This document shows, one piece after another, positions 1 through 10,754 of a stretch of 64,000 nt of DNA (within the stretch, counting starts at the first letter, position 1; each line of letters opens with the position of its first letter). Made by a program: the position numbers and the translations under genes. Source of the stretch: Littorina saxatilis (lineage: Eukaryota; Mollusca; Gastropoda; Littorinimorpha; Littorinidae); assembly GCF_037325665.1 (NCBI RefSeq), contig NC_090261.1, positions 30,180,182 to 30,244,181 on the forward strand. Direction: 5' to 3'. The notes under the pieces are model-generated. The model had not been told where the DNA came from. It saw only the letters and a program-made list of their open reading frames with translations, and did not search any database.

Positions 1-2095
1 CTCCTGTTGATGCCGTAGCTTTTCTTCCACAGCTTCTATTGCTTCGTTCATTGCTGTACGCACACTCTGCCACGAAAAAAAAGTAACAGTCATTAAAACA
101 CTTCAAAAGAGAAAGAAAATGTCCTAAATAACAAACTGAATACACACAAACACAAACCACTTATAATCCAATCAATCAATGAGTCTTATATCGCGCATAT
201 TCCGTGGGTACAGTTCTATGCGCTCTTCAGTGATGCCGTGTGAGATGAAATTTTATACGGCCAGTAGATTGCAGCCATTTCGGCGCATATTTACCTTTCA
301 CGGCCTATTATTCCAAGTCACACGGGTATAGGTAGACAATTATTAACTGTGCCTAAGCAATTTTGCCAGGAAAGACCCTTTTGTCAATCGTGGGATCTTT
401 AACATGCACACCCAATGTAAAATGATGTACACGGGGGGAGGTTCGGACACCAAAGAGAGTCTGCACACAAAGTTGACTCTGAAAAATAAATACAAATCCA
501 GCGCGCTACCAACTGAGCTATATCCCCGCCCCAAAAAAGGAAAAACGTAAGACATTAATTAGTACATAAGGTTCTTCTTTTCTAAAGTTCTAACACTAAC
601 AGCAAGATATTAGATTAATGCATATTGAGTATATTTGTGTAATATTTTCAAATAATATTTTGCCCGTGGAGAAATGAATTTTACTAATAAAATAACATTT
701 TGTTGTTGTCGATTTATTCTTTTTTTTCTGTAACATAACACAAAGAGCAATAATGAACGCTGAACCACATCTGAACAAGTCTATTCACCACCCCTCTGCA
801 CGAGAAAGAAGTTCTCCCCTTACAACAGAAAAAGAACAAATGAATAACTTACCAACACTTCCTCTCTCAGCTGGCCAAGGGGAACAGTCAAGTTGCCAAT
901 GGCTTTATCCATGCCCACCTGAAACAACTCTTTTTGCATTACACAGGCTACTTCAACCGATTTGAGTGCTGGCAGGCATTAGAAAAATAATCATCAAGCT
1001 TATCATATGGTTAGCAGTTGGTAGGTATATATTTCTTTTGTTTATTCTAAGACCTCATGTAGTTTTAGAGTATCACCTTCCAATAACACAAAAAAGCTCA
1101 ATTCCAGTTTCAGAACCATGCAGGAAATGCCTCTGTATAGTAGATAATTTAATTGATAGACAGTGCAATGAGTTACAAACACACACACCCATGTACTCAC
1201 ACATGTACACACACACTTGCTCATACCAGATTGGTGGACAAATTGACAAAGTCTGCATAGTCCTTGTTAATAAGCTCTATCATAGCACTCTTCAGAATCT
1301 TCAGGTAAACTGCCAGGTCATCTCGCAAGGTTTCCAATGGAACGCGTTTGCGACAGTCAATAATGAACTTGTCCACATCAAAGTCTTTCTGAAATACACA
1401 AGAATAAATGGTTTTCATACATTTTCTTAGAGAAGGGCAACAATTATTCTTGAGTGTGGTTTAAAATTAACAAAGAACTGCTGGACTGCATCATGCATGT
1501 GTGGAAATCTAAAAAAAAAAGTATCACATTTATCATGAGACTTAATTGCAGCTTCTAGTCTTCTTAAAAATGCTCGACAAAATAATGTTCTTTAGCTTGA
1601 CTACAGGGACTTGTATAAAAAATAAGTAAAAACTGGCAGTGGATCCTGAGCTATGAATTTAACACACTAAAGTTCATGATTACCACCAAATTAATTAATC
1701 ATGCTTAAGTTTGGAGCTCAATCCGTCAATTAATTTCACGACAAATCAAATGTTCTTTGGCTTGATTACAGGGACTTGTATCAAAAATAAGTAAAGAATG
1801 CCACTGAATTCTGAGCTATGAATTTAACACACAAAAGTTCAAGATTACCCCCTAGCTCTTCATTATCGAAGGGATCAGAATGAATAATAGTATTGTAGTA
1901 ATTAGATACAATGCCAAATGCTGAACACTGCTAGTACAGTTGTAAATAGTGCTACGTGGCCTCTCATAAACGCACGGATAGTATCAGGTCGCAATGCACT
2001 CTTCATTCACTTACTTTCATAAATTCCTCCTTGTCAAAGCAAAGGGAGGAAGGACCCGATGGCAGGGCAAAGCCCTTCCCAACATCGACTGTCAT
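1..2095 (-). CDS. COG2: Conserved oligomeric Golgi complex subunit 2, N-terminal exons (partial)
   Basis: COG2 is a subunit of the COG tethering complex, which guides retrograde vesicles within the Golgi on its cytosolic face. Four coding exons read on the minus strand: 2095-2015, 1388-1227, 918-853 and 66-1, the last running off the left edge. All junctions are phase 0 with GT/AG borders. The 125 residues seen match my memory of vertebrate COG2, notably LCFDKEEFMK, KDFDVDKFI.DCRKRV, the near-identical ELINKDYADFVNLSTNL, VGMDKA and LTVPLGQLREEVL. The ATG at 2095 opens a short leader (MTVDVGKGF) just before the conserved LCFDK block, and the first donor is GTAAGT. About 600 further residues should lie to the left of the window. 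MRPS34 starts divergently 415 bp away. No coding defect is visible. Confidence 0.95.
330..540 (-). repeat. tRNA-derived SINE (intron 3 of COG2)
   Basis: Read on the minus strand from about 537, the sequence begins with a tRNA-like head: an A-box-like TAGCTCAGTTGGTAGCGCGC. It continues into a body with GTGTCCGAACC and a CCCCGTGTACATCA block. The arrangement is typical of molluscan tRNA-headed SINEs. The head is not a complete tRNA, and the 3' end toward 200-330 is unclear. Confidence 0.6.
1583..1860. repeat. Diverged tandem duplication in COG2 intron 1
   Basis: The stretch TTGACTACAGGGACTTGTAT through AATTTAACACAC...AAAGTTCA occurs at about 1595-1680 and again at about 1758-1850, with substitutions. 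A related segment (AAATTAATTA..ATGCTTAAG.TTGGAGCTCAA) recurs in the MRPS34 intron at about 3637-3690, followed by the same GGGACTTGTAT. It is therefore a dispersed element and not a purely local duplication. Confidence 0.5.
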
Positions 2096-2510
2096 CTTGA
2101 CAACCTTTCTCGGTGTTTTGTCAACAGCAATCCTACCGAAAGCCGTCTGCATCGGCCATGACAGCGGCTAAAGCTGCCTGAAACATTATCCGAACACACT
2201 GTTTGATGACATGAACAGCTTGAAGATTGCATGTAAGCTTACCGAAAACGTATTTAATATACTGACAATGGAAGGATCGTTATAAGAATACACATGAACG
2301 GTTATACTCGCTTACGGCCCATTTCGATCTAGTCCAAATTGGTATACCAGTAACAGTTGTGTCAGCGATTTCCGCTTCCGGGCCAAAGAAATGTGGTTCC
2401 AGTAGCTCTTGCAAGCTTGACATAGTTACAGGACATCTTTTCTTTGACTGTAACTTTTATCTTTTTTGTGAGATCTGCATTTGTGCAACTGTTCAAAAAA
2501 CGGCTTCGAT
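2096..2510. promoter_or_regulatory. Bidirectional promoter region of COG2 and MRPS34
   Basis: The two start codons lie 415 bp apart and face away from each other, so both 5' UTRs and promoters must share this stretch. No TATA box is well placed. A CTTCCGG at 2375-2381 (an ETS-type CCGGAAG on the minus strand) lies toward the MRPS34 side, as is common for divergent housekeeping and mitochondrial-protein promoters. That this site is used is an inference. Confidence 0.55.
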
Positions 2511-4464
2511 ATGGTGACACGATTTGTTGGCAGAGAGCCGATTTTTCGAGGCAAAACTTTATACGAACTGTGCTGCAACCTCAAAAACTTCGGTGAAGGA
2601 CGAGTGGTGTATCGTCACATTTATGTGAATTTTCCGGAGACCAGCTACTACCGTCTTACCAACGTTCAGCCGGATATGTCCGACCCAGTAAGAGTCACTC
2701 GTTGATCACAGACAACCAGCATTTTTGACGTAATGTTGATGTTTAGCTTTGTATTTATACATAGCTCAGAATCCACTGCAATTTGAGCCTCCAATTTTGC
2801 AGAACCTGCATTAGCAAGTCATTTTAGATACCTTTGAAGTCACGGAAGGAACTGTAGAGATGCCTTTCGTTTAGATGGATTTTTAGAAGAAAAACATCGA
2901 CTCAGCCACGATTTTGAAAGAGGGGAGGCAACTGTCGGTATTATTTAGTAGGCCGTGGCTGGAGGTACGACGAGCCGGAGCCTGGGGGCTCAAGCGCCTG
3001 CGAGTCGGTGCTCAAGAAAGACATGCATTTCGGCAATAGCGCGGTCACTGATTAGCGACTGACGGTAGCAAGAGATGCGGTTCGTTCACAGGTGTCAGCG
3101 AGTTTCTGTCGAAGTATCTCAATGCAAAGTAGATTCATCTTTTGCCTCAAAATAAAACACGTTGGTTTTTTTGTTTTTTGTTTTCCATGTTAAGTATTTA
3201 TTTACTGCATTTTGTTTTAAGTTTAACTAATGCTGCTTCAGTCTAGCCTCGGGACCAGAGAGACACCGGCGTTGCTTAGTTCGCGGACGAATTCAGTGAT
3301 CCGGGCTTTGATGTTGCGATCTCAGTTCGATCACCGGAATGCTTGGAATAAAGAATAGAGCAATGGAAAGTTAAGAGGGAAGGGGGGGGGGGGAATAAGT
3401 TAAACAGATTATCTTTTTAAATAAAAAATAAAAATGGACCGACAATAGCAAGCCTCAAACCGGCGACCTCACGATCTCTAGCGCATTTCACTAACGACTG
3501 AGCTATGAAGGCAAGCTGACTGATGGGTGAAACATAGTCATACTCATAGGAACGTCTATTTTGTGTGATACTGGAGACTGCCGGTACCCGAGCCACTCCG
3601 TATGCATTTTCTCGTCATTTTCGTCGGTGAAATGACCAAATTAATTATTATGCTTAAGATTGGAGCTCAACTTGAGCCGTCAATTAATTTCACGATAACT
3701 ATTCGTTGGTTTAAAGGGACTTGTATTAGGCCAAAAAAAATAATAGGTGTGGTTACGGTAACATAGCCAAAAAAAATAGGGTAGGAAGGTAGGCAATCAC
3801 TTTTTTTTTTGGTAACTTTTTTTTCTAATGTGTACAAATTAAACCTACTTGACAGGGAAATAAGTGTGCGACTCGGGCGCTTTCGCTTTCATTGCGTTTT
3901 CTGCACTCGTTTACTTGTTTGTTTTTTTAATTTTTGTTCGACAAACGTAATAAAAAGTTATAGGGTCGGCTCCAAAAAATAGGGTAGGTCGGGTTACCGT
4001 AACCACACCTATTTTTTTTTTAGGCCTTAAAAATAACTTAATAAGTCAAAAATGCCACTAGGTTATAAATTTATAACACTAAAGTTCAACATTACCTTTT
4101 GACTATTTATGAGCAGGGGTCGAAGTATAGCATTCTTAAAGTTTGAGTAATTAGTAAATTACGCTGTGTGTGTGTCGAAGCGTAGACTATGATGGGTCGA
4201 AGTAACTCGATGCAAAGCAAACTTATTTTTTGCCAAAACTGAAGAAATGCTTCCAGGCTCAGGACCACACTGGCTCACGTTCAGTGATCAATGCCGATTC
4301 AGTGACTCGTGAGCATTGTTGTTGCAATCTCAGTTCGATCAATGCTTTGGAATAACTCAGAATAGAGCAAAATAAAAGAAAGGAGAGTTAAGAAGAAAAA
4401 AAGAGAAGTTAAAAGATAAAAAAAAATATATATTAGTTTACATCATGTTTGTTGCCATTTCAAT

Positions 4465-4526
<62 letters not shown>

Positions 4527-4885
4527 GTGCGTGCGTGGGTACAGCCATGTGTTACACTTACAGACTTGTCTTTGATTTTCAGACTCGCCAGGCAGGAACT
4601 GCATGGGCTGAAAAGGTGTACAGAGGTCAGGAGCTGGGTATGTCGCGCATCGATGTTGGCTACAAGTTCGACTGGTTTATGGTACCCAAAGAAGACGAAG
4701 CAGAGTTCTGCAAAATTACAGCGGTATTGCCCAAGAAAGAAAAACCACCAAAGCACTTTGACTGCCCCCCATTATTGGAGCTTTTGACAAGGACTGACAT
4801 GAAGAAGATGGGAGAATCACCAAGTTCTGACCTGTTTCGACTGGCTTTGCATTCAAAGACACACAGTAAACTGAAGAATCACTGA
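2511..4885 (+). CDS. MRPS34: Mitochondrial small ribosomal subunit protein mS34
   Basis: This is a structural protein of the mitochondrial 28S ribosomal subunit. Exon 1 is 2511-2687 (59 codons, donor CCCA|GTAAGA) and exon 2 is 4583-4885 (100 codons plus TGA, acceptor TTTTCAG). The junction is phase 0 and the product is 159 residues. Family hallmarks are GKTLYEL..NLKNFGEGR, the Y.RLTNVQPD block, GTAW.EKV.RG, and YKFDWFMVPKEDEAEF followed by PPLLEL. These line up with human MRPS34 (HDWRLVPKHEEEAF, then YPPLL), although the human protein is about 218 residues. The start is the first ATG of the frame. Upstream of it the frame has no other ATG and quickly enters unconserved sequence. A (TG)n tract lies about 50 bp before the exon 2 acceptor. 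The nearest polyadenylation-like signals are ATTAAA at 5428 and an AATAAA inside a SINE near 5841. Confidence 0.93.
3445..3516 (-). repeat. tRNA-like SINE head in the MRPS34 intron
   Basis: On the minus strand the segment reads CTTCATAGCTCAGTCGTTAG, then GAGATCGTGAGGTCGCCGGTTTGAG, which correspond to degenerate pol III A and B boxes. It does not fold into a convincing complete tRNA, so it is called a SINE head and not a tRNA gene. Confidence 0.4.
3727..4027. mobile_element. MITE with TAGGCC-tipped terminal inverted repeats
   Basis: The left end reads TTAGGCCAAAAAAAATAATA then GGTGTGGTTACGGTAAC. The right end is the inverted counterpart, GTTACCGTAACCACACCTAT then a T run and AGGCCTTA. The TIR is roughly 35 bp and the element about 300 bp, with an AT-rich interior and no coding capacity. 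It sits in the MRPS34 intron inside an older dispersed repeat. Confidence 0.75.
4465..4537. repeat. (TG)n microsatellite upstream of MRPS34 exon 2
   Basis: About 35 nearly uninterrupted TG dinucleotides end roughly 50 bp before the splice acceptor at 4581-4582. In vertebrates, TG repeats next to acceptors can bind TDP-43-like proteins and influence exon use. Confidence 0.95.
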
Positions 4886-5556
4886 TAAGATTTGCACATG
4901 TTTTGTAATGAATATGAATCAGTGAGTGTTGAATATGAATCCGTGTGTGTTGAAGTTTGCTTACAGTCTGTATGTTTTACTCTTAGGTGTGGTTGATGCC
5001 CTTTAGAACCTTGTGAATCAAAGGATGCTGTTTACAAAGTGTAAAAAATCTGACTTTCATAGTGGTGTTTTTCTTGTATGTGTCAGTCTGTGAGTGTGTG
5101 TGCGCGTGTGTGTGTATGTGTGCAGCAGAGCACTTGGCTCATGAGCTGAGATTGCTATACAGTGTGAAATTGTGACATTTGCCATGTTGTCGCTATAATT
5201 TACAAACCTTGTAATCTCAATTTTTTAGGTTTTGGAACTAAAACAATAGTTTGCTCCCTTATTTGTTTGCCCATGTGGTGAAAAAAGCTCGCATAACCTG
5301 CTGCTTTTTTAAAGTGAGAAAAAGTTCTTGAGAGGAAAACTTAGAAAAAGATTCATTTGTTTCCATGGCGCGCCAAAATAACTGACTTGAGTTTCGTGGC
5401 ACACTTGGATGGAAAATATGTCAAAACATTAAAAATAGGAGGCTGCTCCTGTTGTCTTTTTAGCTTGAACTCTCATATATATATTAACTTTGTCACTATC
5501 TTTTCCTTTTTGTATATATATATTTGTATCTAAAAGGCTCTCTCTCTGTCTCTAGG

Positions 5557-5866
5557 GGGCCCGGTAGCTCAGTTGGTAGAGCACTGGACTTGTGATCGGA
5601 AGGTCGCAGGTTCGAATTCGGGCCGGGACGGACACGGGTCAACTTATGTGCAGACCCAGAAACGGAAGCCATGTCCCACCCCCGTGTCATCACAATGGCA
5701 CGTAAAAGACCTTGGTCATTCTGCCATAAGTGCAGGTGGCTGAATACACCTAAACACGCAGACACCTGGGTAGCGCGACTCCGTTGCTGCTGAGCTTTCC
5801 ACTGGGAGGAAGCGACCCGAATTTCCCAGCGATGGGACAATAAAGTAATGAAAATGAAAAAATGAA
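5557..5866 (+). repeat. tRNA-derived SINE, full length
   Basis: The head carries a clear A box (TAGCTCAGTTGGTAGAGC) and B box (GGTTCGAATTC). A conserved body follows (GACACGGGTCAACTTATGTG, CCCACCCCCGTGTCATCAC, GGCACGTAAAAGACCTTGGT), ending in ACAATAAAGTAATG and an A-rich GAAAATG tail. The tail supplies an AATAAA downstream of MRPS34. A headless copy of the same body lies at 11613-11760. Confidence 0.85.
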
Positions 5867-5884
5867 AAATGAAAATCTATCACT

Positions 5885-6150
5885 CATTCACTCTCTCTCT
5901 CTCTCTCTCTCTCTCTGAGCCTTTGTTGCCTTTATAAAAGGTGTTTATGCATGTGGTTTTGTTTGTGTGAGAGAGAGACAGTGAAAGGGCAAACATAGTT
6001 TGTGTGTGTGTGTGTCTGCTTGCGTGTGGGTGTGTGTATGTGTAAGAGAGATAAAGGGAGGGAGAGGGTGTGTATGTTTGTTCGTTTGTAAGGGTTTGTG
6101 TGTCTGTATGTCTAAGAAGGGGTGTTTTGTGTGTGTGTGTATGTAGGGGG
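5885..6150. repeat. CT and TG simple-repeat cluster
   Basis: A (CT)n run at about 5888-5916 is followed by degenerate TG/GA-rich sequence to about 6150. No gene is present. The open frames across it are low complexity on both strands. Confidence 0.85.
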
Positions 6151-6470
6151 TGGGTGCGCATGGTCTCATACTTTGTCACTATCTTTTCCTCTTTGTAGGG
6201 GAAGGTTGTCTAATAATGGACCACTTTTTACATTTAGTCAAGTTTTGAATTAGTCTGACTTGCACACTAAGTTGTATCATGTAATTTTGAAGTATAGGGG
6301 GCTTTTTACAGTGATTCGTGAAGGCCTCTTCACTAGTCCATATTACGCGCCCAGGCTCCTAATATAGACCATTCCTGGGTATGATATCCCCAGAAGGATT
6401 TTTCATTTTTTCGATAAATGTCTTTGATGACGTCATATCCGGCATTTTGTAAAAGTTGAGGCGGCACTGT

Positions 6471-7637
6471 GGGGAAGCAGAACAAGACCGAATATACATT
6501 TGCGGACAAGACCGAATATACATATGCGCCTAAGGTCGAATGAAAGTGTTTATACATTTGCGGATAAGACCGAATATACATTTTGCCTAAGACCGAATGT
6601 ACATTTGCGAACAAGACCGAATATACATTGCAGCGGTGGGTAGAAAATATACGTTGCCGCCTAAGACCGAATGTACATTTGCGGACAAGACCGAATATAC
6701 ATTGCAGCGGTGGGTAGAAAATATACGTTGCAGCCTAAGACCGAATATACATTTGCGGACAAGACCGAATATACTTTGTCGCCTAAGGTCGAAAATACAT
6801 TTCTGGCACGAATTTCAATAGCGGCAAATATATGTTGCAATTGATCGAATACACGTGAAAGGGCAAAATTCCAAAGCACGAACAACAACGGATACAATAA
6901 CATACATAGCGACTAAAGTGTGTGAATGACACGTGAATCATGAACAACGAACAACAATAGCGGCAAATATGTGTCAATAACACGAGAATGCACAACAATC
7001 AAGCACGTGAATAACACGTGAATTCCAAAACACGAACATCAATAAAACAACAAATAGGTACTAGTGTGTTAAATTACATGAGGCACGAACAACAAACAGG
7101 TACAAATAAAAATGTACACGATCGCGAGAATCATGAACAACAAAAGCAATCAAAGGGATCTTATATATATCCCATCACGTCAAGTTAGATGACAGCAGAT
7201 TTGAAAACAGTGATTTGAAAACAGCGATTTCCAGCACAGCATCTAGGATCTATTTTAACCATGCGCTTTTATTAGCAATACGAAAACGTGCGCTTATCGG
7301 ATAAACTGTGATCTTAGTTTCTATCGGCCTTAGGCAAAATGTATATTTTCGACCTTGTGCGCAAGTGTATATTCGGTCTTAGGCGACAATGTATATTCGG
7401 TCTTAGGCAAAATGTATATTTTCGACCTTACGCGCAAGTGTATATTCGGTGTTGGGCGACAATGTACATTCGGTCTTAGGCAAAATGTATATTTTCGACC
7501 TTAGGCGCAAGTGTATATTCGGTGTTAGGCGACGATGTATATTCGGTCTTCTGCACAATGTATATTTTCGACCTTAGGCGACAATGTATATTTTCGGCCT
7601 TAGGCACGTATGTATATTCGGTCTTATTCATGTTACC
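6471..7637. mobile_element. Mutator-like MITE with 9 bp TSD and AAGACCGAATATACA arrays
   Basis: The element interrupts a dispersed-family copy at the 9 bp target CGGCACTGT, present at 6462-6470 and 7638-7646. The TIRs are about 27 bp and end in AAGACCGAATATAC. Both subterminal regions are arrays of the same motif: direct at about 6483-6790 and inverted at about 7325-7625, some ten copies each, spaced 20-50 bp with alternating TTGCGG and CCTAAG linkers. The centre (6800-7320) is non-coding and has repeated AACACGTGAAT-like words. A 9 bp TSD and long terminal arrays fit the Mutator superfamily, but no transposase is present. Confidence 0.75.
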
Positions 7638-8213
7638 CGGCACTGTCACACCCTCATTTTTCAATAAAATTTATTGAAATTTTGGCCAAGAAATCTTCGA
7701 CGAAGGCCGGACTTTCGTATTGCATTTCAGCTTGGAGGCTTAAAAATTAATTAATGACTTTGCCTTTGGTCATTAAAAATCTGAAAATTGTAATTAAATT
7801 TTTTTTTATATAAAACGATCCAAATTTACGTTTATTGTATTCTTCATCATTTTCTGATTCGAAAAACATAAATATGTTATATTCGTATTAAAAACAAGCT
7901 GTGACAAGTCGCGTAAGGCGAAATTACTACATTTAGTAAAGCTGTGGAACTCACAGAATGAAACTGAACGTAGTCCGCCGCTAGTGCAAAAGGCAGTGAA
8001 AGAGAGTTAAAAAGAATAGAGATATAGAAAAGCGTGCTATCCTCCTCAGCGCAACCGCTCCCGCGCTTTTCTGGATTGTTAATTTCACTGCCTTTGCCAC
8101 GAGCGGTGGACAGACGATGCTACGAGTGTACGGCCGTCTTGCGGAAAAAATGCAATGCTGTGAGTTCGACTGAGCTTGACTAAATGTTGTATTTTCGCCT
8201 TACGCGACTTGTT
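7638..8213 (-). mobile_element. Dispersed microsatellite-carrying element, right part of interrupted copy
   Basis: From CACACCCTCATTTTTCAA to CGCCTTACGCGACTTGT this is the inner and 5' part of a reverse-oriented copy of the window's main dispersed family. Its left part (about 6374-6470, CCTGGGTATGATATCC to GGCGGCACTGT) lies on the other side of the Mutator-like MITE. Between 6226 and 6373 the expected hairpin tip is present, but the microsatellite segment is replaced by an inverted-repeat arm of the host element. Confidence 0.75.
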
Positions 8214-9157
8214 GTTTCTTGCTGATAACTAGCTTGTTTTCATGCGATGAAGATTCATTTTGTGTTTGGTATTCCTTCTCTCTTAGGTTAGCCGTTAGGC
8301 CTGATTAGAGTGAATTAGCTTGGATAGACTTTCAGCAAATATTAAATACAGAAAAATTCACAAATGGTCTATATTAGGAGCCTGGGCGCGTAATATGGAC
8401 TAGTGAAGAGGCCTTCACGAATCACTGTAAAAAGCCCCCTATACTTCAAAATTACATGATACAACTTAGTGTGCAAGCCAGACTAATTCAAAATAAATGC
8501 TTTAGATTTATCTGTTTCAGGTTGATGAGAAAATTATTTGAAGCACAACAGGAAGCTGAAGAAACAGAGTGAAAATAAATGAAATTATTAACTTCCATAA
8601 AAAGAAGACTATTTGTTAATTTTTTTTGAAAGCTTGATGGCTAGTTATAGGTTATTTTCAGCAAGCTTCTCAATGAACAAAATTTGTTAAAGGTGGTCCA
8701 TATATATTAGGCGACTCACATATACTTTGAGATTTTGCTACGTATTAGTTTTTGTTTGCAGTAGAAACTCCGAGTTCACACTGCTAACAAAATCAGTCTT
8801 AGCTGTCATTTATAGCAATTTTTGTGTGATAACAGCTTTTGGCTGAGGACAGAAACGTAAGGCGTCAAATTTAGAGTGAACGCTGCCAAAAGAGCAAACA
8901 AGAGAAAAAGCCTAATTGTTTTGAGGTTTGTGTTTCTGCAAGTGTTTTGACATGTGCAAGTTATCCAGAGAGGGTGAAAACAGCGAATGAAATTCTTTTG
9001 ATCGCTCAGGCACCCTTACTTTGTCAGAACAGGAGGTGTTCCATATTAGGCAGTCAGGTCCATATAAGACAACCTTCCCCTGTATTTGTGTCTGAAGGGT
9101 TCTCTTGTTCTCTCTCTCTCTTTCTGCGCCTTTGTCCTTTGCTGGTGGTATGCATTG

Positions 9158-9577
9158 CTTTTGCCCCCCGCGGGTTAGGGGGAGTCCCATATTGGTTGGG
9201 ACGAGAAAGAATTTACCCGATGCTCCCCAGCATGTCGTAAGAGGCGACTAACGGATTCTGTTTCTCCTTTTACCCTTGTTAAGTGTTTCTTGTATAGAAT
9301 ATAGTCAATGTTTGTAAAGATTTTAGTCAAGCAGTATGACTGTATGTAAGAAATGTTAAGTCCTTTGTACTGGAAACTTGCATTCTCCCAGTAAGGTCAT
9401 ATAATTATTGTACTATGTTTCAAGCCCCTGGAGCAATGTTTTGATTAGTGCTTTTGTGAACAAGAAACAATTAACAAGTGGCTCTATCCCACCTCCCCCC
9501 TATCCCGTCTCCCCCCTTTCCCCGTCACGATATAACCTTGAATGGTTGAAAACGACGTTAAACACCAAATAAAGAAA
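9158..9577 (+). repeat. SINE-like dispersed repeat, copy 1
   Basis: The repeat begins at CCCCCCGCGGGTTAGGGGGA and runs through CCCGATGCTCCCCAGCATGT. It ends in GGTTGAAAACGACGTTAAAC followed by ACCAAATAAAG, a tail shared by many molluscan retroposons. A second copy with the same ends and orientation is at 49943-50310. No pol III boxes are obvious. The tail carries AATAAA. Confidence 0.7.
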
Positions 9578-9726
9578 ATGCATTGCTTCGAGTAGTTGAC
9601 GACTGTGCCAAAGGCATTGCACTTCTACTTAATTATATGTTTTAACTTTTTTTTTTTTTAAACGATACAAAAACCGGAGACACAAGAGCACAATCATTTC
9701 AATGTTATCATCTTTGGATGGCTTAC

Positions 9727-9785
9727 ACTCACTGACTCACACACTCACTGACTCACACACTCACTGACTCACACACTCACTGCAT
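9727..9785. repeat. CACTCACTGACTCACA minisatellite
   Basis: There are three and a half tandem units of about 17 bp (ACTCACTGACTCACACA), followed by CA-rich sequence. Confidence 0.9.
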
Positions 9786-10250
9786 GCACGCACACACAAT
9801 CACAAGACACCATAATTTGCAAGTAACTTTTTTTATTTAAAAAATGTCCACCACATGGCGACCTTTCAGCAGCGCAAGGGTTGGGACTGAGCTGACACTG
9901 AAAGATTTTTTAATGTTTCGTTTGGCCTAAAGTAAGCATATGGTCACAAATTCTTACAAACTGAAAGAGAACTTCGCTGGTATCCTGGCATGCCATTCTG
10001 TTGATCTGATTAGAATGATATGAATAACTTCAATAAGTGCTAATAGACAACGGGCTACAGTTTTTTGTCATACTCTCCCCCATAATTCATAACTTGAACA
10101 TTTTTTCAGATAGGAAACTTTAAAAAGTTTATTCTGCTATAAATGTGCGGTGACTTGGCTGGGTACGAACAGATACGGTTTGAAGTCGGAGAAAACATTC
10201 TCAATTAATTTTGGACAGACTGTACGATCCCTGGATTTGGTTATTGTATG

Positions 10251-10696
10251 CAGGGGCGGATTAGGGGGGTGGTTACAGGGGTTCCGGACCCCCCCCCCCC
10301 CCCCCTCGGCTGTTTAAAAAAAAAAAAGGTTTGTGAATGTTGTTGTTGTTTCTGTCTGTAAAGCTGGGGGAAGTGTTATTTGCTTAATCAGTAGCATTTT
10401 TGTACAGGTTTAACTGCCACCCCTTTGCGACATGTCTTTCTTCTAACCATACTATATGATGTCCGGAGCAGATATCATGGAAGATAAATTGTCATTATTT
10501 AATACTAACTTTAAAAGAAATAATGAGTGGCTGCTGACACCAGTTGATCATGTTTAAAATCACGGATAAGCCACAAATTGTTTATAAGATAGCTAAAAAT
10601 TTTCAGTTTAGTGCCCCCCAGACCCCCCACCGTACCTCTACCGACCCCTGGACCCCAGGTTGTAACCCCCCCTCGGGCTTATCTGCTCCGCCCCTG
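10251..10696. mobile_element. CAGGGGCGGA-tipped MITE, 5 bp TSD
   Basis: The termini are CAGGGGCGGAT and TGCTCCGCCCCTG, flanked by GTATG on both sides (10246-10250 and 10697-10701). The interior is poly-C/poly-A rich and non-coding. The tips resemble hAT elements, although the TSD is 5 bp rather than 8 bp. Two other elements in the window (20300-20823 and 46894-48172) have the same combination. It lies 58 bp past the stop codon of the minus-strand gene and so probably forms much of its 3' UTR. Confidence 0.8.
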
Positions 10697-10754
10697 GTAT
10701 GGAGAGAGCCCTGATGAGGACACAGGGATTACACCCAAAAATTGAATTCAGGGA

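Larger units (their letters stand above)
6198..9080. mobile_element. 2.9 kb TIR element with TGTA target-site duplication
   Basis: The tips are GGGGAAGGTTGTCT at 6198 and its inverse AGACAACCTTCCCC ending at 9080. Both are flanked by TGTA (6194-6197 and 9081-9084). A second, internal pair of inverted arms lies at about 6250-6372 and 8364-8494, each near 125 bp and almost perfect (TTACGCGCCCAGGCTCCTAA against its inverse). Parts of the dispersed microsatellite family and a Mutator-like MITE are nested between the arms. No transposase frame is recognisable, so it is presumably non-autonomous. The family is not assigned. Confidence 0.7.

Noticed and set aside
4449-4787. Overlapping plus- and minus-strand frames of about 100 codons over MRPS34 exon 2
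   Set aside because: They are shadow frames across the TG repeat and the real exon. The conserved YKFDWFMVPKEDEAEF frame is the coding one.
5557-5630. Possible functional tRNA gene (clear A and B boxes)
   Set aside because: The anticodon arm does not pair properly, and the sequence continues into a conserved body with an A-rich tail that is repeated at 11613-11760. It is a SINE head.
6471-7637. CRISPR-like array of AAGACCGAATATACA repeats
   Set aside because: Spacing is irregular, linkers repeat, and the orientation flips across the element. TIRs and a 9 bp TSD show a transposon, and the window is clearly eukaryotic.
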